Source: Marasmius tenuissimus
Taxonomy: Eukaryota; Basidiomycota; Agaricomycetes; Agaricales; Marasmiaceae
Length of the DNA stretch: 64,000 nucleotides
Reading direction: 5' to 3'
Assembly (NCBI GenBank): GCA_029532415.1
Contig: JAQOTA010000069.1
Coordinates: forward strand, 1,054,001-1,118,000
Positions within the stretch are counted from its first letter, which is position 1; each line of letters starts with the position of its first letter. The position numbers and the translations under genes are program-made. Below are positions 10,651 to 23,665 of this stretch, in pieces. A model generated the notes under the pieces. That model saw only the letters and a list, made by a program, of their open reading frames with translations, did no database searches and had not been told where the DNA came from.

Positions 10651-13600
10651 ATGAACGACCCGGAAATCGCGAATTTGTCTCGAGGGATGCTTGAAGAACC
10701 GGGAAGGATGGCCACGCGCAACACCAACACTGGTCCCGGTACGCAGAACAACAACAATGCAGTGAATCAGACTATCGGTGCGGGTCGGGATCAGGTATCT
10801 GGAGGACAAGTGATAAATGTGGGTCGAATTTTGGTGACAAATTTCACTACTTCTGTGTCCAGCCGTGAGTGACTTTTCCCTGGCCGGGAAAACATCCTAA
10901 TCTCGGTTTACTCCAGGGTACAAGACTCTTTGGGACTCTGTTGCGGGCCTTGGGGCTTCTCATACTGCAAAACAGCAGTTTGCACGAGGGACGTGTCTCA
11001 AAGGCACCCGCGTAAAGGCTCTTGGGTCTCTCAAAGAATGGAGGAATGACAGGGAGAATGGTCACCCCATCTGCTGGCTCTCGGGGACCGCAGGTGTCGG
11101 GAAATCGGCCATTGCTATGACCGTTGCCAAGGCCTGCAAGGAGGAAGGCCTTCTTGTCTCCTCGTTTTTCTTCTTCCGATCCGACCCACAACGAAACAAT
11201 CCTTCCGCCCTCGCACCCAGCGTTGCACACGGTCTCATCTCAACGATTTCATTCATGCGAAGTCCCATAGAACAAAGGATATCTAGAGATCCTTGGATCT
11301 TAGAAGCCGAGTTGGAAGACCAGTTTCGCGAGCTGATCTTAGAACCTACCTTAGCCCGGAGGTGGTACCGAGCCCTTTACGAGCTCATATTCCGGCGATG
11401 GGCCCCGAATATTGTTATCATCGATGGATTGGACGAGTGCAGCGACGAAAAGACCCAGTTGCGGATTCTCTCCACTATTCGACAGGCGGCCCAACGATCA
11501 CCTCACTTCCCGCTCCGCTTCATGATCTGCAGTCGACCCGAGTCTTGGATCCAGGAAGCGTTCGCTGCGGATCCTCTCCGTCAGCTCACGAGATTGATCT
11601 CGTTGGACAAGCCCAATGCTGACCAGGACATCCTGTTGTATCTCCTACACGAATTTGAGGAGATTTCTACCAGTGCCAAATACAGTCATGTCCAATTCCC
11701 TTCCCCGTGGCCTTCACCTGAGGTCCTCCAATCCCTCACCGATCGAGCTTCTGGCCAGTTTGTCTATGTGAAGACTGCCATTAAGTTTGTCAAACTCGAG
11801 TATAGGCATCCCATTACCCAGCTTCACTTCATCCTTCAGAACACTCCGAATCCTCAAAGAAGCGCATCGCCGTACGCCGATCTTGACGCACTATACCATT
11901 TCATACTCAGTGCCAATCCTCATCAAGAGGAGGTCCACTCCATCCTCAGCGCTATTCTTGTACTTCCACCTGATGCCGCATCCCCGGCATGTATCGAGTT
12001 GATATTAGGACTATCTTCTGGGGAAGTGTCCTTGACATTGCGTGCAATGTACTCGGTGCTGGACATACGGGGCAGATGGGATGAAATTCGTCTATATCAC
12101 ACCTCGTTCGAGGAATTTCTGGTTGATCCGAACAGGTCGTGTGATTTCAACATCGACAAACGTGCGCAAAGCCTTATCATTGCGCGAAAGTGGCTCCAGA
12201 ACCTCACTGCTAGTAGATTGCGGACTTACAGGTGCGAAATCCCTATCTTGACAATCGGAAACCTTGAGACTATTTTCACATACATCTTCACAGTGTTGCG
12301 CAACTCTATAGCAAGGAAACCAGGGCCTTCTTCACAGAGTGGATCGACTTCTGCCGTCATTCATTTCCCAAGCCACCCTTGGTTTTGTTGAATGACCTGA
12401 AGAATGTCGACCTGAGCTGTGTATTTCTTTGCCGGCATGTACTCCACGAGGAGCCTGAGATGTGGTACAGACAAACAGAAGAAGGGGATGACAGGGATTC
12501 AATCGTTGACTCTTCATCATCTGCAGATCTCCGGGTCCTCAGATCATATACGTCATTTCCTCATTATGCGGATTGGTCTCAGACATTTCAGGGACTTCAT
12601 CAATGGATAGAGGAATACTCGACACTGGCAGTAAGTGTGCTTTTCTTTTTCTTTGATTTGCCTTGTGGTGACCACTAAGTACCAGGACAAGGCGACGGCC
12701 CACAAAGACCCACATAATTTAAGTGACAACCATCCCTACTCAGATGCTGAGGAGCACGTGTTCAACGACGCCACAGGCGACGGGGGGTTTGCTCATTGTG
12801 GAACGGATGAAGTTGATATCTTGGAGGGCCTCAAGGGCAGATTCTTGGAGAATCCGAAATCTTTCCATCTTGAACCAGTGTCTCCGGATATCAATGTGCC
12901 TCTTCAGCACAACTTCACATCCTGGGCCGTCCACGTCGCTACAGGATGTAGATGGTGGACTGGTCTCCGTCCCGCACCAGCTGGCACCCTGCCTAATCAT
13001 ATGCCGCTTCGCCTCACAGACTGCCACTGTGATCTCCTCAAAGGGAAAGAGTCAGTGGATTCAGCGCACATTGCCTTCAAGGAAGCTTGTATGCAAGTTG
13101 TCAAAACTTCCATCTCTAATCTTGAGACAATCCAAGTCACTGAGAGCAGCCCCATGGCTTCCCACCGCTTACTACCAATTTATGTCTATGGCATCTCCAC
13201 TACCCTGCTGACGCCGTCGCTCCTGCAACACTGTCAGCTTGATACAGAGCTATTTTCCCTCTGCCAGTCGTTTCTCAACTTTGCAAAAAGTTGCCCAATC
13301 ATGACAGTGCCATATGACCAGGGAGAAGAGCAAAAACAAGCTGTGCTTAGCTGGATTGAGGTGAGTACAGTCTATCCAGTTCATGGTCCATCTGTTTCTA
13401 TGGGTGATGTAAGTACCAAAGTTGTCACTGATGTCCTTCTCAACATAGACCCTCCCGGAAAGTTACACCAAGGAAAGAGGAGCTCTGGAGGCACAAATTA
13501 ACAACTTGCCATATCTAGAGTGGGCTCGCCGAGTACCATGGAACGGATGGCCAGCCAGGCCAGATGAGGTTGAGAGGAATATAAGGATGTATCTCCTATA

Positions 13601-16600
13601 CCACTTTAGGGAGATTTCTACCAGCGCCAAATACAGTCATGTTCAATTTCCTTCCCCGTGGCCTTCACCTAAAGACCTCCAATCCCTCATCGATCGAGCT
13701 TCTGGCCAATTTGTCTATGTGCTCACTGCCGTTCAGTTTGTCAAACTCGAGTATAGCCATCCCATTACCCAGCTTCACTTCATCCTTCAGAACACTCCGA
13801 ATCCTCAAAGAAGTGCATCGCCGTACGCCGATCTTGACGCACTATACCATTTCATACTCAGTGCCAATCCTCATCAAGAGGAGGTCCACTCCATCCTCAG
13901 CGCTATTCTTGTACTTCCACCTGATGCCGCATCCCCGGCATGTATCGAGTTGATATTAGGACTATCTTCTGGGGAAGTGTCCTTGACATTGCGTGCAATG
14001 TACTCGGTGCTGGACATACGGGGCAGATGGGATGAAATTCGTCTATATCACACCTCGTTCGAGGAATTTCTGGTTGATCCGAACAGGTCGTGTGATTTCA
14101 ACGTCGACAAACGTGCGCAAAGCCTTATCATTGCGCGAAAGTGGCTCCAGAACCTCACTGCTAGTAGATTGCGGACTTACAGGTGCGAAATCCCTATCTT
14201 GACAATCGGAAACCTTGAGACTATTTTCACATACATCTTCACAGCGTTGCGCAACTCTACAGCAAGGAAACCAGGGCCTTCTTCACAGAGTGGATCGACT
14301 TCTGCCGTCATTCATTTCCCAAGCCACCCTTGGTTTTGTTGAATGACCTGAAGAATGTTGACCTGAGCTGTGTATTTCTTTGCCGGCATGTACTCCACGA
14401 GGAGCCTGAGATGTGGTACAGACAAACAGAAGAAGGGGATGACAGGGATTCAATCGTTGACTCTTCATCATCTGCAGATCTCCGGGTCCTCAGATCATAT
14501 ACGTCATTTCCTCATTATGCGGATTGGTCTCAGACATTTCAGGGACTTCATCAATGGATAGAGGAATACTCGACACTGGCAGTAAGTGTGCTTTTCTTTT
14601 TCTTTGATTTGCCTTGTGGTGACCACTAAGTACCAGGACAAGGCGACGGCCCACAAAGACCCACATAATTTAAGTGACAACCATCCCTACTCAGATGCTG
14701 AGGAGCACATGTTCAACGACGCCGCAGGTGATGGGGGGTCTGAGTTTGCTCATTGTGGAACGGACAAAGTTGACATCTTGGAGGGCCTCAAGGGCAGATT
14801 CTTGGAGAATCCAAAATCTTTCCATCTTGAACTGTCTCCGGATATCAATGTGCCTCTTCAGCATGACTTCACATCCTGGGCTGTCCACATTGCTACAGGA
14901 TGTAAATGGTGGACTCGTCTGCGTCCCGCACCAGCTGGCACCCTTCCTGATCATATGCCGCTTCGCCTCACAGACTGCCACTGTGATCTCTCCAGAGGAA
15001 AGAAGCCAGTGGATTCAGCGCACATCACCTTCCAGGAAGCCTGTATGCAAGTTGTCAAAACTTTGATCTCTAATCTTGAGATGATCCGGGCCACCAAGAG
15101 TGATCCTACAGCTTCCCACCATTTACAACCAATTTATGTCTATGGGATCTCCACTACCCTGCTGACGCCATCGCTCCTGCAACACTGTCAGCTTGATACA
15201 GAGCTATTTTCCCTCTGCCAGTCGTTTCTCAACTTCGCAAAAAGTTGCCCAATCATGACAGTGCCATATGACCAGGGAGAAGAGCAAAAACAAGCTGTGC
15301 TTAGCTGGATTGAGGTGAGTACAGTCTATCCAGTTCATGGTCCATCTGTTTCTATGGGTGATGTAAGTACCAAAGTTGTCACTGATGTCCTTCTCAACAT
15401 AGACCCTCCCGGAAAGTTACACCAAGGAAAGAGGAGCTCTGGAAGCACAAATTAACAACTTGCCATATCAAGAGTGGGCTTGCCGAGTACCATGGAACGG
15501 ATGGCCAGCCAGGCCAGATGAGGTTGAGAGGGATATAAGGATGTATCTCCTGCACCAATTTAGGGAGATTTCTACCAGCGCCAAATACAGTCACGTCCAA
15601 TTCCCTTCCCCATGGCCTTCACCTAAAGACCTCCAATCCCTCACTGATCGAGCTTCTGGCCAGTTTATCTATGTAGTCACTGCCGTCAAGTTCGTCAAAC
15701 TTGAGTATAGCCATCCCATTACCCAGCTTCACTTCATCCTCCAGAACACTCCAAATCCTCAAAGAAGCGCATCGCCGTATCACGATCTCGACGCGCTATA
15801 CCATGTCATACTCAGCGCCAATCCTCATCAAGAGGAGGTTCACTCCATCCTCAGCGCTATCCTTGTACTTCCACCTGATCTCGTATCCCCGGCATGTATT
15901 GAGTTGGTGCTCGGACTGCCATCGGGGGAAGTATCCTTGACATTGCGTAGGATGTACTCGGTGCTGGACATACAGGGTAAAGGGGACAGAATCCATCTGT
16001 ATCATACCTCGTTCAGAGAATTTCTGGTTGATCGGAACAGGTCACGCAATTTCCACATTGACATAGAAACCCAAACCCCCATAATCACGCGAAAGTGGCT
16101 CCAGAACCTCACGGCTAGTCGATTGCGGACTTACAGGTGCGAAATATTTTGAACTGACAATTGGAAATCTCACATACATCTTCGCAGCGTTGAACAGCTC
16201 TATAGCAAGGAAACTGAGGCCTTCTTCATGGTGTGGATTGACTTCTGCCGTCGTTCATTTCCCAGACCGTCCTGGGACGTATTGAATGATCTGAAGAACA
16301 TTGACCTTAGCTCTGTATTCCTTTGCCAGCATGTTCTCCATCGCAAGCCTCGTCCGCAGTATCGAGCGGAGGGAGAACATGGAATAGCAGTCATAGAGCG
16401 AACAATCCCTGGACTCTCTACGACGTTTTTCGCCTACCATGCAGATTGGTCTCAGACATTTCAAGGGCTACATCGGTGGATGGAGAAATATGTAAGCATA
16501 GGTTTTCATCCCTCTCTGAATGGCCTTGTGGTGACCACCACCAGTTTGATAGTGACAGCCATACCTACCCCGACGAGTATATGGACAACACCACAGAGGA

Positions 16601-17364
16601 TCAGGACTCCGAGTTCACTCATCGAAATACTGATAAAGTTGATCTTGTGGAGAGTCTCAAGTGCAGATTCTTGAAGCGTCCAAGGTGTTTCCATCTTGAA
16701 TTATCTCCAGACGTGCCTCTTCAGCATGATTTCGCGTCTTGGGCTGTCCACGTCGCCACAGGATGTACTTGGTGGAGTCGTCTGCATTTTTCGGAATCAG
16801 AACCAGGCAATTCCCTTCCTGACCACGCGCCGCTTCGACTCACAGACTGCCACTGTGATCTCCGTGGAGGGAAAGAGCCGGGAGATCCAGCACACCTTGC
16901 CTTCCAGGAAGCCTGTAAGGAAGTCGTCAAAGTTTGCATTTCTGATTTGGAGGTGGCCACCAAGAGTGACTTACGGGTTCACGCCTTTGGTATCTCCAAT
17001 ATCTTGCTAGCGTCGTCGCTCCTGCAACACTGTCGGCCTGGAACAGAGTTATTTTCCCTCTTCCAGTCATTTCTCGAACTCGCAAAAGGTTATCTGTACA
17101 TGACAGTGCCGTCGGAGTGGGGGGAGAAACAAACGATAAAAGTGCTTGGCTGGATTAAGGTGAGTACTGTGTATCTGGTTTATAAGACTGATTGTTAATG
17201 TCTTGTTTTCCCGGCGACGATGTACGGTTGTTGATCTTTCTTTTCCGATATAGACTCTCCCGAAAAGTTTCGCCAAAGAGGCTAAGGCACTGAGAGCACA
17301 AATTATTGGCTTGCCATGGAAGGAGTGGGCTGATCGAGTACCGTACGAAGGCTGGCCGGACTAG
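10651..17364 (+). CDS. NACHT NTPase (NLR-like) with three tandem C-terminal modules
   Basis: I read 11 exons: 10651-10864, 10917-12231, 12294-12630, 12686-13360, 13449-14182, 14245-14581, 14637-15314, 15403-16136, 16188-16491, 16545-17159 and 17254-17364. They total 6054 nt, exactly 2018 codons, with no internal stop. Residues 1-60 are Asn/Gln/Gly-rich (TGPGTQNNNNAVNQTIGAGR). A NACHT NTPase follows, with Walker A GTAGVGKS near 128 and Walker B IVIIDGLDEC near 236. A helical module of about 580 aa (EISTSAKYSHVQ..., HTSFEEFLVD, W-rich C-part) then occurs three times: about 312-894, 895-1477 and 1478-2017. Only the first follows an NTPase. NACHT proteins of fungi act as intracellular non-self or stress sensors; that role here is inference. 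No WD40, ankyrin or TPR repeats are visible. It might be a collapsed or mis-joined tandem array, but introns and frame agree across both joins. Confidence 0.8.
11640..13590 (+). repeat. NACHT C-terminal module, unit 1
   Basis: Unit 1 is offset from unit 2 by 1951 bp. It spans the end of exon 2, exons 3 and 4, the start of exon 5 and four introns. It begins at the LLYLLHEFEEISTS coding stretch. Confidence 0.85.
13591..15544 (+). repeat. NACHT C-terminal module, unit 2
   Basis: Unit 2 is almost identical to unit 1 over long tracts including introns, but clearly diverged in the middle (about 14690-15150). It is joined in frame to unit 1 through a bridge reading WNGWPARPDEVER. Confidence 0.85.
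15545..17364 (+). repeat. NACHT C-terminal module, unit 3
   Basis: This is the most diverged unit, offset about 1954 bp from unit 2. It keeps all intron positions and ends with the native stop after WADRVPYEGWPD. Units 1 and 2 have read-through sequence at the equivalent place. Confidence 0.85.
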
Positions 17365-17616
17365 AAAAACCGAAGTTAATTGAGTAGTATCGACGAGCAA
17401 GGAGTGGGTATACCCGCTACCAGGACATGCAATTATTCCAAGTAAAGACGGGGAGCAGGTCAACACATATGTAGGCCAATACAAACCTTCGACTTATGAT
17501 TCTCAACTGTTTAGCAGGGCCCAAGGTCGCTGATACTAGTATTTTTGAACATATCTTAAACATTAAGTTGAACACTGCCAGGAGAACGAAAGGCAAAGCG
17601 CGGTACTAGTCCCCTG
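17365..17616. other. Intergenic after the NACHT gene
   Basis: This short spacer lies between the NACHT stop and the minus-strand frame at 17617. No feature is seen. Confidence 0.4.
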
Positions 17617-17877
17617 TCACGGCATCATCTTCGAATCCAGACAGACCGAGTTGAGAATTAAGCATACCGTAGTCTGGTCGCGTACACGCAATTCCTGGAG
17701 AAGTGCTACCCACGACCAACGCGACACGGTCATAGCATCTTGCGCTTGGATCGACGCGTCTACAGAATCCACAGAACGCATACGAGAGCCAGCGGGTGCG
17801 TTTGAGAAGTCTTGTATGACTCGGGGGTCGGCGTCAGACTCCATAGTGAATCTGTGTTCACTATCATGCACGTACAA
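17617..17877 (-). CDS. Small protein sharing its N-terminus with the 5444-6010 product
   Basis: This 86-codon minus-strand frame has first 27 residues (MYVHDSEHRFTMESDADPRV and on) equal to those of the protein at 5444-6010. After the edge of block B it continues in unrelated sequence (RSVDSVDASIQAQ...). It is either a truncated pseudogene or a new chimeric frame made by the duplication. No domain is seen. Confidence 0.35.
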   Translation of the reverse strand: MYVHDSEHRFTMESDADPRVIQDFSNAPAGSRMRSVDSVDASIQAQDAMTVSRWSWVALLQELRVRDQTTVCLILNSVCLDSKMMP

Positions 17878-20540
17878 GAAAGAGAGAGGACTAATGACGT
17901 ACGTCAGGCTTCAGGATTAGCCACAACCCACACATACAATGCCACATCTCCTCCCAAGAAAAGAAAAGTATTCGTACTACAACTAAGTATGTGTATTCGA
18001 CATATCTAATTCGTAAGATACCACTCCCTTCGTGCACTAATACCAATGTCCGTAAAATACGCCACACCTCTATCACCCAAAAAACCACCCACACCCCACG
18101 TCAATGCCCACCCCCACCCGTCGACCCCTCAACCTCCCCCTTCACAGTCGTCAACACATACACATTCGCAATCGACACCAACAACCAAATCGCACACGCC
18201 ACCACCGTCGTCACCCATCCGTTACTAAAGTCCCTAGAGGCGCCAGCCTCGGGGTCCCCAACTCGCACTTCAGAATCAGAGGGCCCTCGCTCACGCTCGT
18301 CCCGCACCCGCATCAACCCCCTCGAACTGGTCACATAAATCAACGGTAACGTTATAAACGGCAACACGATGGACAACACGACTTGGGAGAGCACGAGGAG
18401 GGTGTCGATGCCTCTACGGCCGACGGCGATGGCGACGACCATGGAGGGGATGACGGCTAGGAGACGGGTGAGGAGGCGGCGGATGACGGGCTGGGTGGGG
18501 TCGGAGAGGGGGTAGGTGAAGAGAGTTAGCGAGGGTAAAGAAAGGGAGAGAAGGAGAGGATGGAGAGGAAAGCGGGGGCTTACCGAAACACGCCACTGTA
18601 AAAACCCTTCCGAAACGGCTTGTCCAGCTACAGTTGCGATAATCGACGAGCTCTACAACAACAAACATTCCCCAGCGTTAGCTCGGTTTCCCTTTACCAA
18701 CTTAACTCAAACGTACCTGTCCAGCAGCCAACAACGCAATCGCAAACAACGTAGCCGCACCTGAGCGAAGCGAAGTAGTCAGATCACCAACACCAACACC
18801 AACACCCCCAAAGCTCGACTCCAGGACTCACCCTGACCAACCAAATCCCTAATCAAATCATACGCATCGAACAACCCCGCCGGGGACTTTCCATCCGTCC
18901 TCTCCTCCGTCCCATAAAAAAACACTCCCCCCGCCAATATCAGGATCCTAGAGCGAAGCGAATCGGGGGTCAGCAACCGGGTGGGTGGGCGGGGTCGGGA
19001 AAGAAGGGGAGAAGGGGAGAAGGGGAGAAGAGAAGAAGAGAAGAAGGGGGAGACAGAAAAGAGGGGTGCGGGGGGACTCACAAACTATTAATCACAACCG
19101 CAAACCCCAACAGACTAACCGCCACATCCACCACGCCATGGTACACATGTGCCTCCACAAACTCCAACGAGTTGTTCTCCCGATCAACGTGTCTGTTCAC
19201 CCGGGTGGCGAATGTACTTGGTGGTGGGGTGCGGAATGCTGCGAGGGTCGAGGTGAGGGCTTTGTGGAGATGTTCCTTTATCGGGACTCTGGATTTTGGG
19301 GTGGGAGTATCTTTGTTCGAGTCGCTCAAGGATGAAGAGGAAGAGGCAATGGAGGAGGAGGAAGAAGAAAAAGCGTTCTTGTGTTTCGTAGACACCCGAT
19401 CTTGTGTTGCCAATGCAGATCCTAGGAACAGACTATGCGGCATCACCGTAGCTCCGATAATCCCCACAGCTACCCCAAACCGATCGAGTAAGCTCAAAAG
19501 CGAAGTAAGAGAGGAGAGAGAGAGAGGGTACTCACAAACATACAACGCCCCATTCGGAATGATATACTTCGACGGAAGATACCCCTCAAACACCGGTCCC
19601 CATTTCACATCCACCTTGCTCACAATCACACACATACACACGAACACCGCCAGGACCTAAAAGAAACAAACCCATCAGCCCTCCTCCAGCACCCATACCC
19701 ATAAAAAAAGGAGAACAACACAGAACAACACTCACCATCCCCGCAATCCCCCACTCAAACACCCTAACCGGTCTCCCCCTCAACGGGTCCCCCAACGCGA
19801 GCAAGAAAACAACATCAAACGCAGTAATCAACACCCCATGCCACAGCTCGAGTTTCGGGAACAAAAGACACAGAGCAATCGCGGATCCGAGGAGTTCAGC
19901 GAGATCAGTTGCGATAATCGCGATTTCCGATATGAGGTAGAGTGGGTATAACAGACACCAGCGGTAGAATAACGTGTGCCGCGGGCGGGAGTGAAGGAGG
20001 AGGCGGCAGTGGGAGGCGAGGTCTACCTCGAGCGTTAGCGTCAGGGAAGGAGAAGGGAGGGAGGGGAGGAAGGGACGCACCTAACCCAGTAACACATCCC
20101 ATCCTACTCGCCATTGTTTGGAATAGCACAGCGAAGAGACCTGCGAGGAGGACGACGAATAGGAGGCGGTAGCCGTATTGAGAGCCAGCTTCGAGGTCTA
20201 CGCCCCAGTTGCCCCTAAAAGAAAAATAAAAGGCGAGAGAATGAGGGAATGAGGCGGGGCTGCTGCCACTGGAACGTACGGATCGAAATAAGCCACTGCG
20301 CAGACCATCCCAACGCCAGTGTGTTTTCGTAAATGGAGGAGAACGGTTTGCCAGCGAGAACGAGATTGAGGTGGTTTCGTTGTTGTCGTTTCGGTTTCGT
20401 GACCCATGATGAAGGCGTTAGTGGGCGGGGGAAAGGAAGGAAAGGAAGGGAAGGGAAGGGAAAGAAAGAAGAGACCGAAGTTTAGGGCATGATATAAGGG
20501 TACCAACGCAATGGACAGGCGACGAAACAGAACAGTGGAT
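17805..20540. repeat. Segmental duplication block B'
   Basis: This is the second copy of the NRAMP block, highly similar to 5935-8510 and in the same orientation. Main differences are a longer first intron, an extra 21 bp in exon 2 and expanded purine/pyrimidine tracts around 18990-19060. Confidence 0.85.
18101..20407 (-). CDS. SMF/NRAMP-type divalent metal transporter, copy 2 (full length)
   Basis: Nine exons (20280-20407, 20081-20214, 19736-20022, 19536-19656, 19082-19469, 18832-18947, 18717-18760, 18584-18652, 18101-18490) sum to 1677 nt, 558 aa. Splicing joins FDP to GNW to make the DPGN metal-binding motif of helix 1. Helix 2 is complete (GYRLLFVVLLAGLFAVLF). The TGLDLA, IIATDLAE and MPHSLFLG motifs are all present, as are the later helices. 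A Ser-rich loop after MPH resembles that of copy 1. Expected role is proton-coupled uptake of Mn2+ and other divalent metals. It is divergent from qri7, with 556 bp between the two start codons, so upstream elements may be shared. This is the more likely functional copy. Confidence 0.92.
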
Positions 20541-20963
20541 TCGGGAAACGTTTTTGACGGAGCAACTCTTCTTGCTTTTGGCTCAGCCTTGAGGTCATCG
20601 CCGCCACGTGTGGTGACATATCCGCAGGGGTTCCAATCGACTGGGACCAAATCTCTACAGCTTCAAAAAAAAAAAAAAAGGAAATCGTCCCATTGAGGCG
20701 TCTCAGTAATGAGCATGAAAGAAGGAAGGGTAGAGCGAGGATGGGTTGAATGAAGATCATTCATTAACCGAACCGACGGACATTGAATATTGAGCCTTGG
20801 CAGTCCCGAGCCCGAGGGAGAGGAAAAGCTCGTCCAAAATTAAAAAGGGAGAAGCAATATTAGAGAACCAGAACCAGCCCAATGGACGTCTTGGGCTCTT
20901 CGGTCATTCCCGCAGTCACCTGGAACGGAACTCGTCTTGCGGACCGGACCTATCAAACCGGTC
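20408..20963. promoter_or_regulatory. Shared upstream region of NRAMP copy 2 and qri7
   Basis: Start codons point away from each other across 556 bp. The first about 130 bp belong to block B'. An A tract lies at about 20664-20679. No specific factor site can be named with confidence. Confidence 0.4.
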
Positions 20964-22417
<1,454 letters not shown>

Positions 22418-22845
22418 ATTATGGGAGGTCGAATGCACACGCGATGGTAACACATCCACCGGTGTTCGATATCTTGTAGTGAAACTGTGGTCCTTTTCGT
22501 CGTTATTGCAAATGTCCCGTCATTTACACTAGTATTGGTATAATATATGATACTTTGTGCATATGTAGCCTGAGCTTCACGAAATTGCGTACATTTCCGA
22601 TGCGTCGTCGGGTTAGTTGGACATTCAGAGGGGGCGGGGGGGACGGACGCGTCCCCATGACGTCGTTAAAGGCACAAATCTAAACAATCGTGACCGTGCA
22701 CAATGCGTGTCCATGACGTCAAAATTCATCCCAACACACTGCACAGGCTGCGGCCAACACACCGCACTCGTACTCGAACCACAACCACCACCTTTCTTTA
22801 AAAAGAGCTCTCTCCCTCCCTTTCTCTCTCTCTCCACCACCCACG

Positions 22846-23665
22846 ATGACAATCTACTACACCCTCACATTCTCCCTCCTCGCCGCCGAAATGGGCACAT
22901 TCTGCATCCTCGTCGCTCCCCTCCCCTACACCGTCCGCAAAGGCCTCTTCCGCTTCCTCTCAGAGAGCGTTCTCATCGCCAAACTAGCTTATGGGATCAA
23001 AATCAGTTTCATGTGCGTCCGTGTGTGTATGTATGTGTGTACGTGTAGGTCGAGAGCTGACGCGCCGGTCCCCGGGTAGCTTCGTAGCCATCCTCTTCTT
23101 CGACGCTCTCCAACGCATGTTCCGTATCACAGCCGAAGTCGAAGCCGCCAGATCGAATAACCAAGGGATGGGCGATGTCAGGACTGAAACGAATTTCGCG
23201 GCTAGGAAGTTTTAGTACGTTCCGTTTCTTGTGTGTTGGATGTACCTCGCTAAACCCCACCCCGCAGCGCACAACGAAACGTCTATCTGACAGGCTTCAC
23301 GCTCTTCCTCTCCCTCGTCCTCACACGTACCTTTTACATCACTCTCGATCTCATCCACGTTCAAGAAGAATACGCAAAGCTGAACGGGACGGACGGGAAG
23401 GGTAAAGGCAAGGGGTCTGCTGCCGGTGAGCGTCAACGCGTTCTCAATCGGAGTATAGTGTATAGTGCTAACACTCTTCCTCTTCCTCGTTCCTCCTCGC
23501 GCTCGCTCAGACAAAGACAAAGAAATCGCGACCCTCAAAGCCAAACTCCGCGATTTCGAGACCTTGAAAGGACAAGCAAAGTCTCAGGCTGATGAGTATA
23601 ACCGTCTTGCGGATAGGCATAACAAGCTTGCTGGGGAGAAAGGGGGTGATAAGAAGGCGGTTTAA
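22846..23665 (+). CDS. BAP31/Yet-like ER membrane protein
   Basis: Four exons (22846-23012, 23080-23214, 23268-23425, 23511-23665) give 615 nt, 204 aa. The start MTIYYTLTFSLLAAEMGTF opens the first of three membrane spans. The second contains FVAILFFDALQRMF, the third GFTLFLSLVLTRTFYI. A Gly/Lys linker is followed by a C-terminal coiled coil (DKEIATLKAKLRDFETLKGQ). The protein ends KKAV, a KKxx COPI retrieval signal. Family members (yeast Yet1/Yet3, animal BAP31) sit in the ER and take part in membrane-protein quality control and export. Length fits the family. It lies about 430 bp downstream of qri7 in the same direction. Confidence 0.9.
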
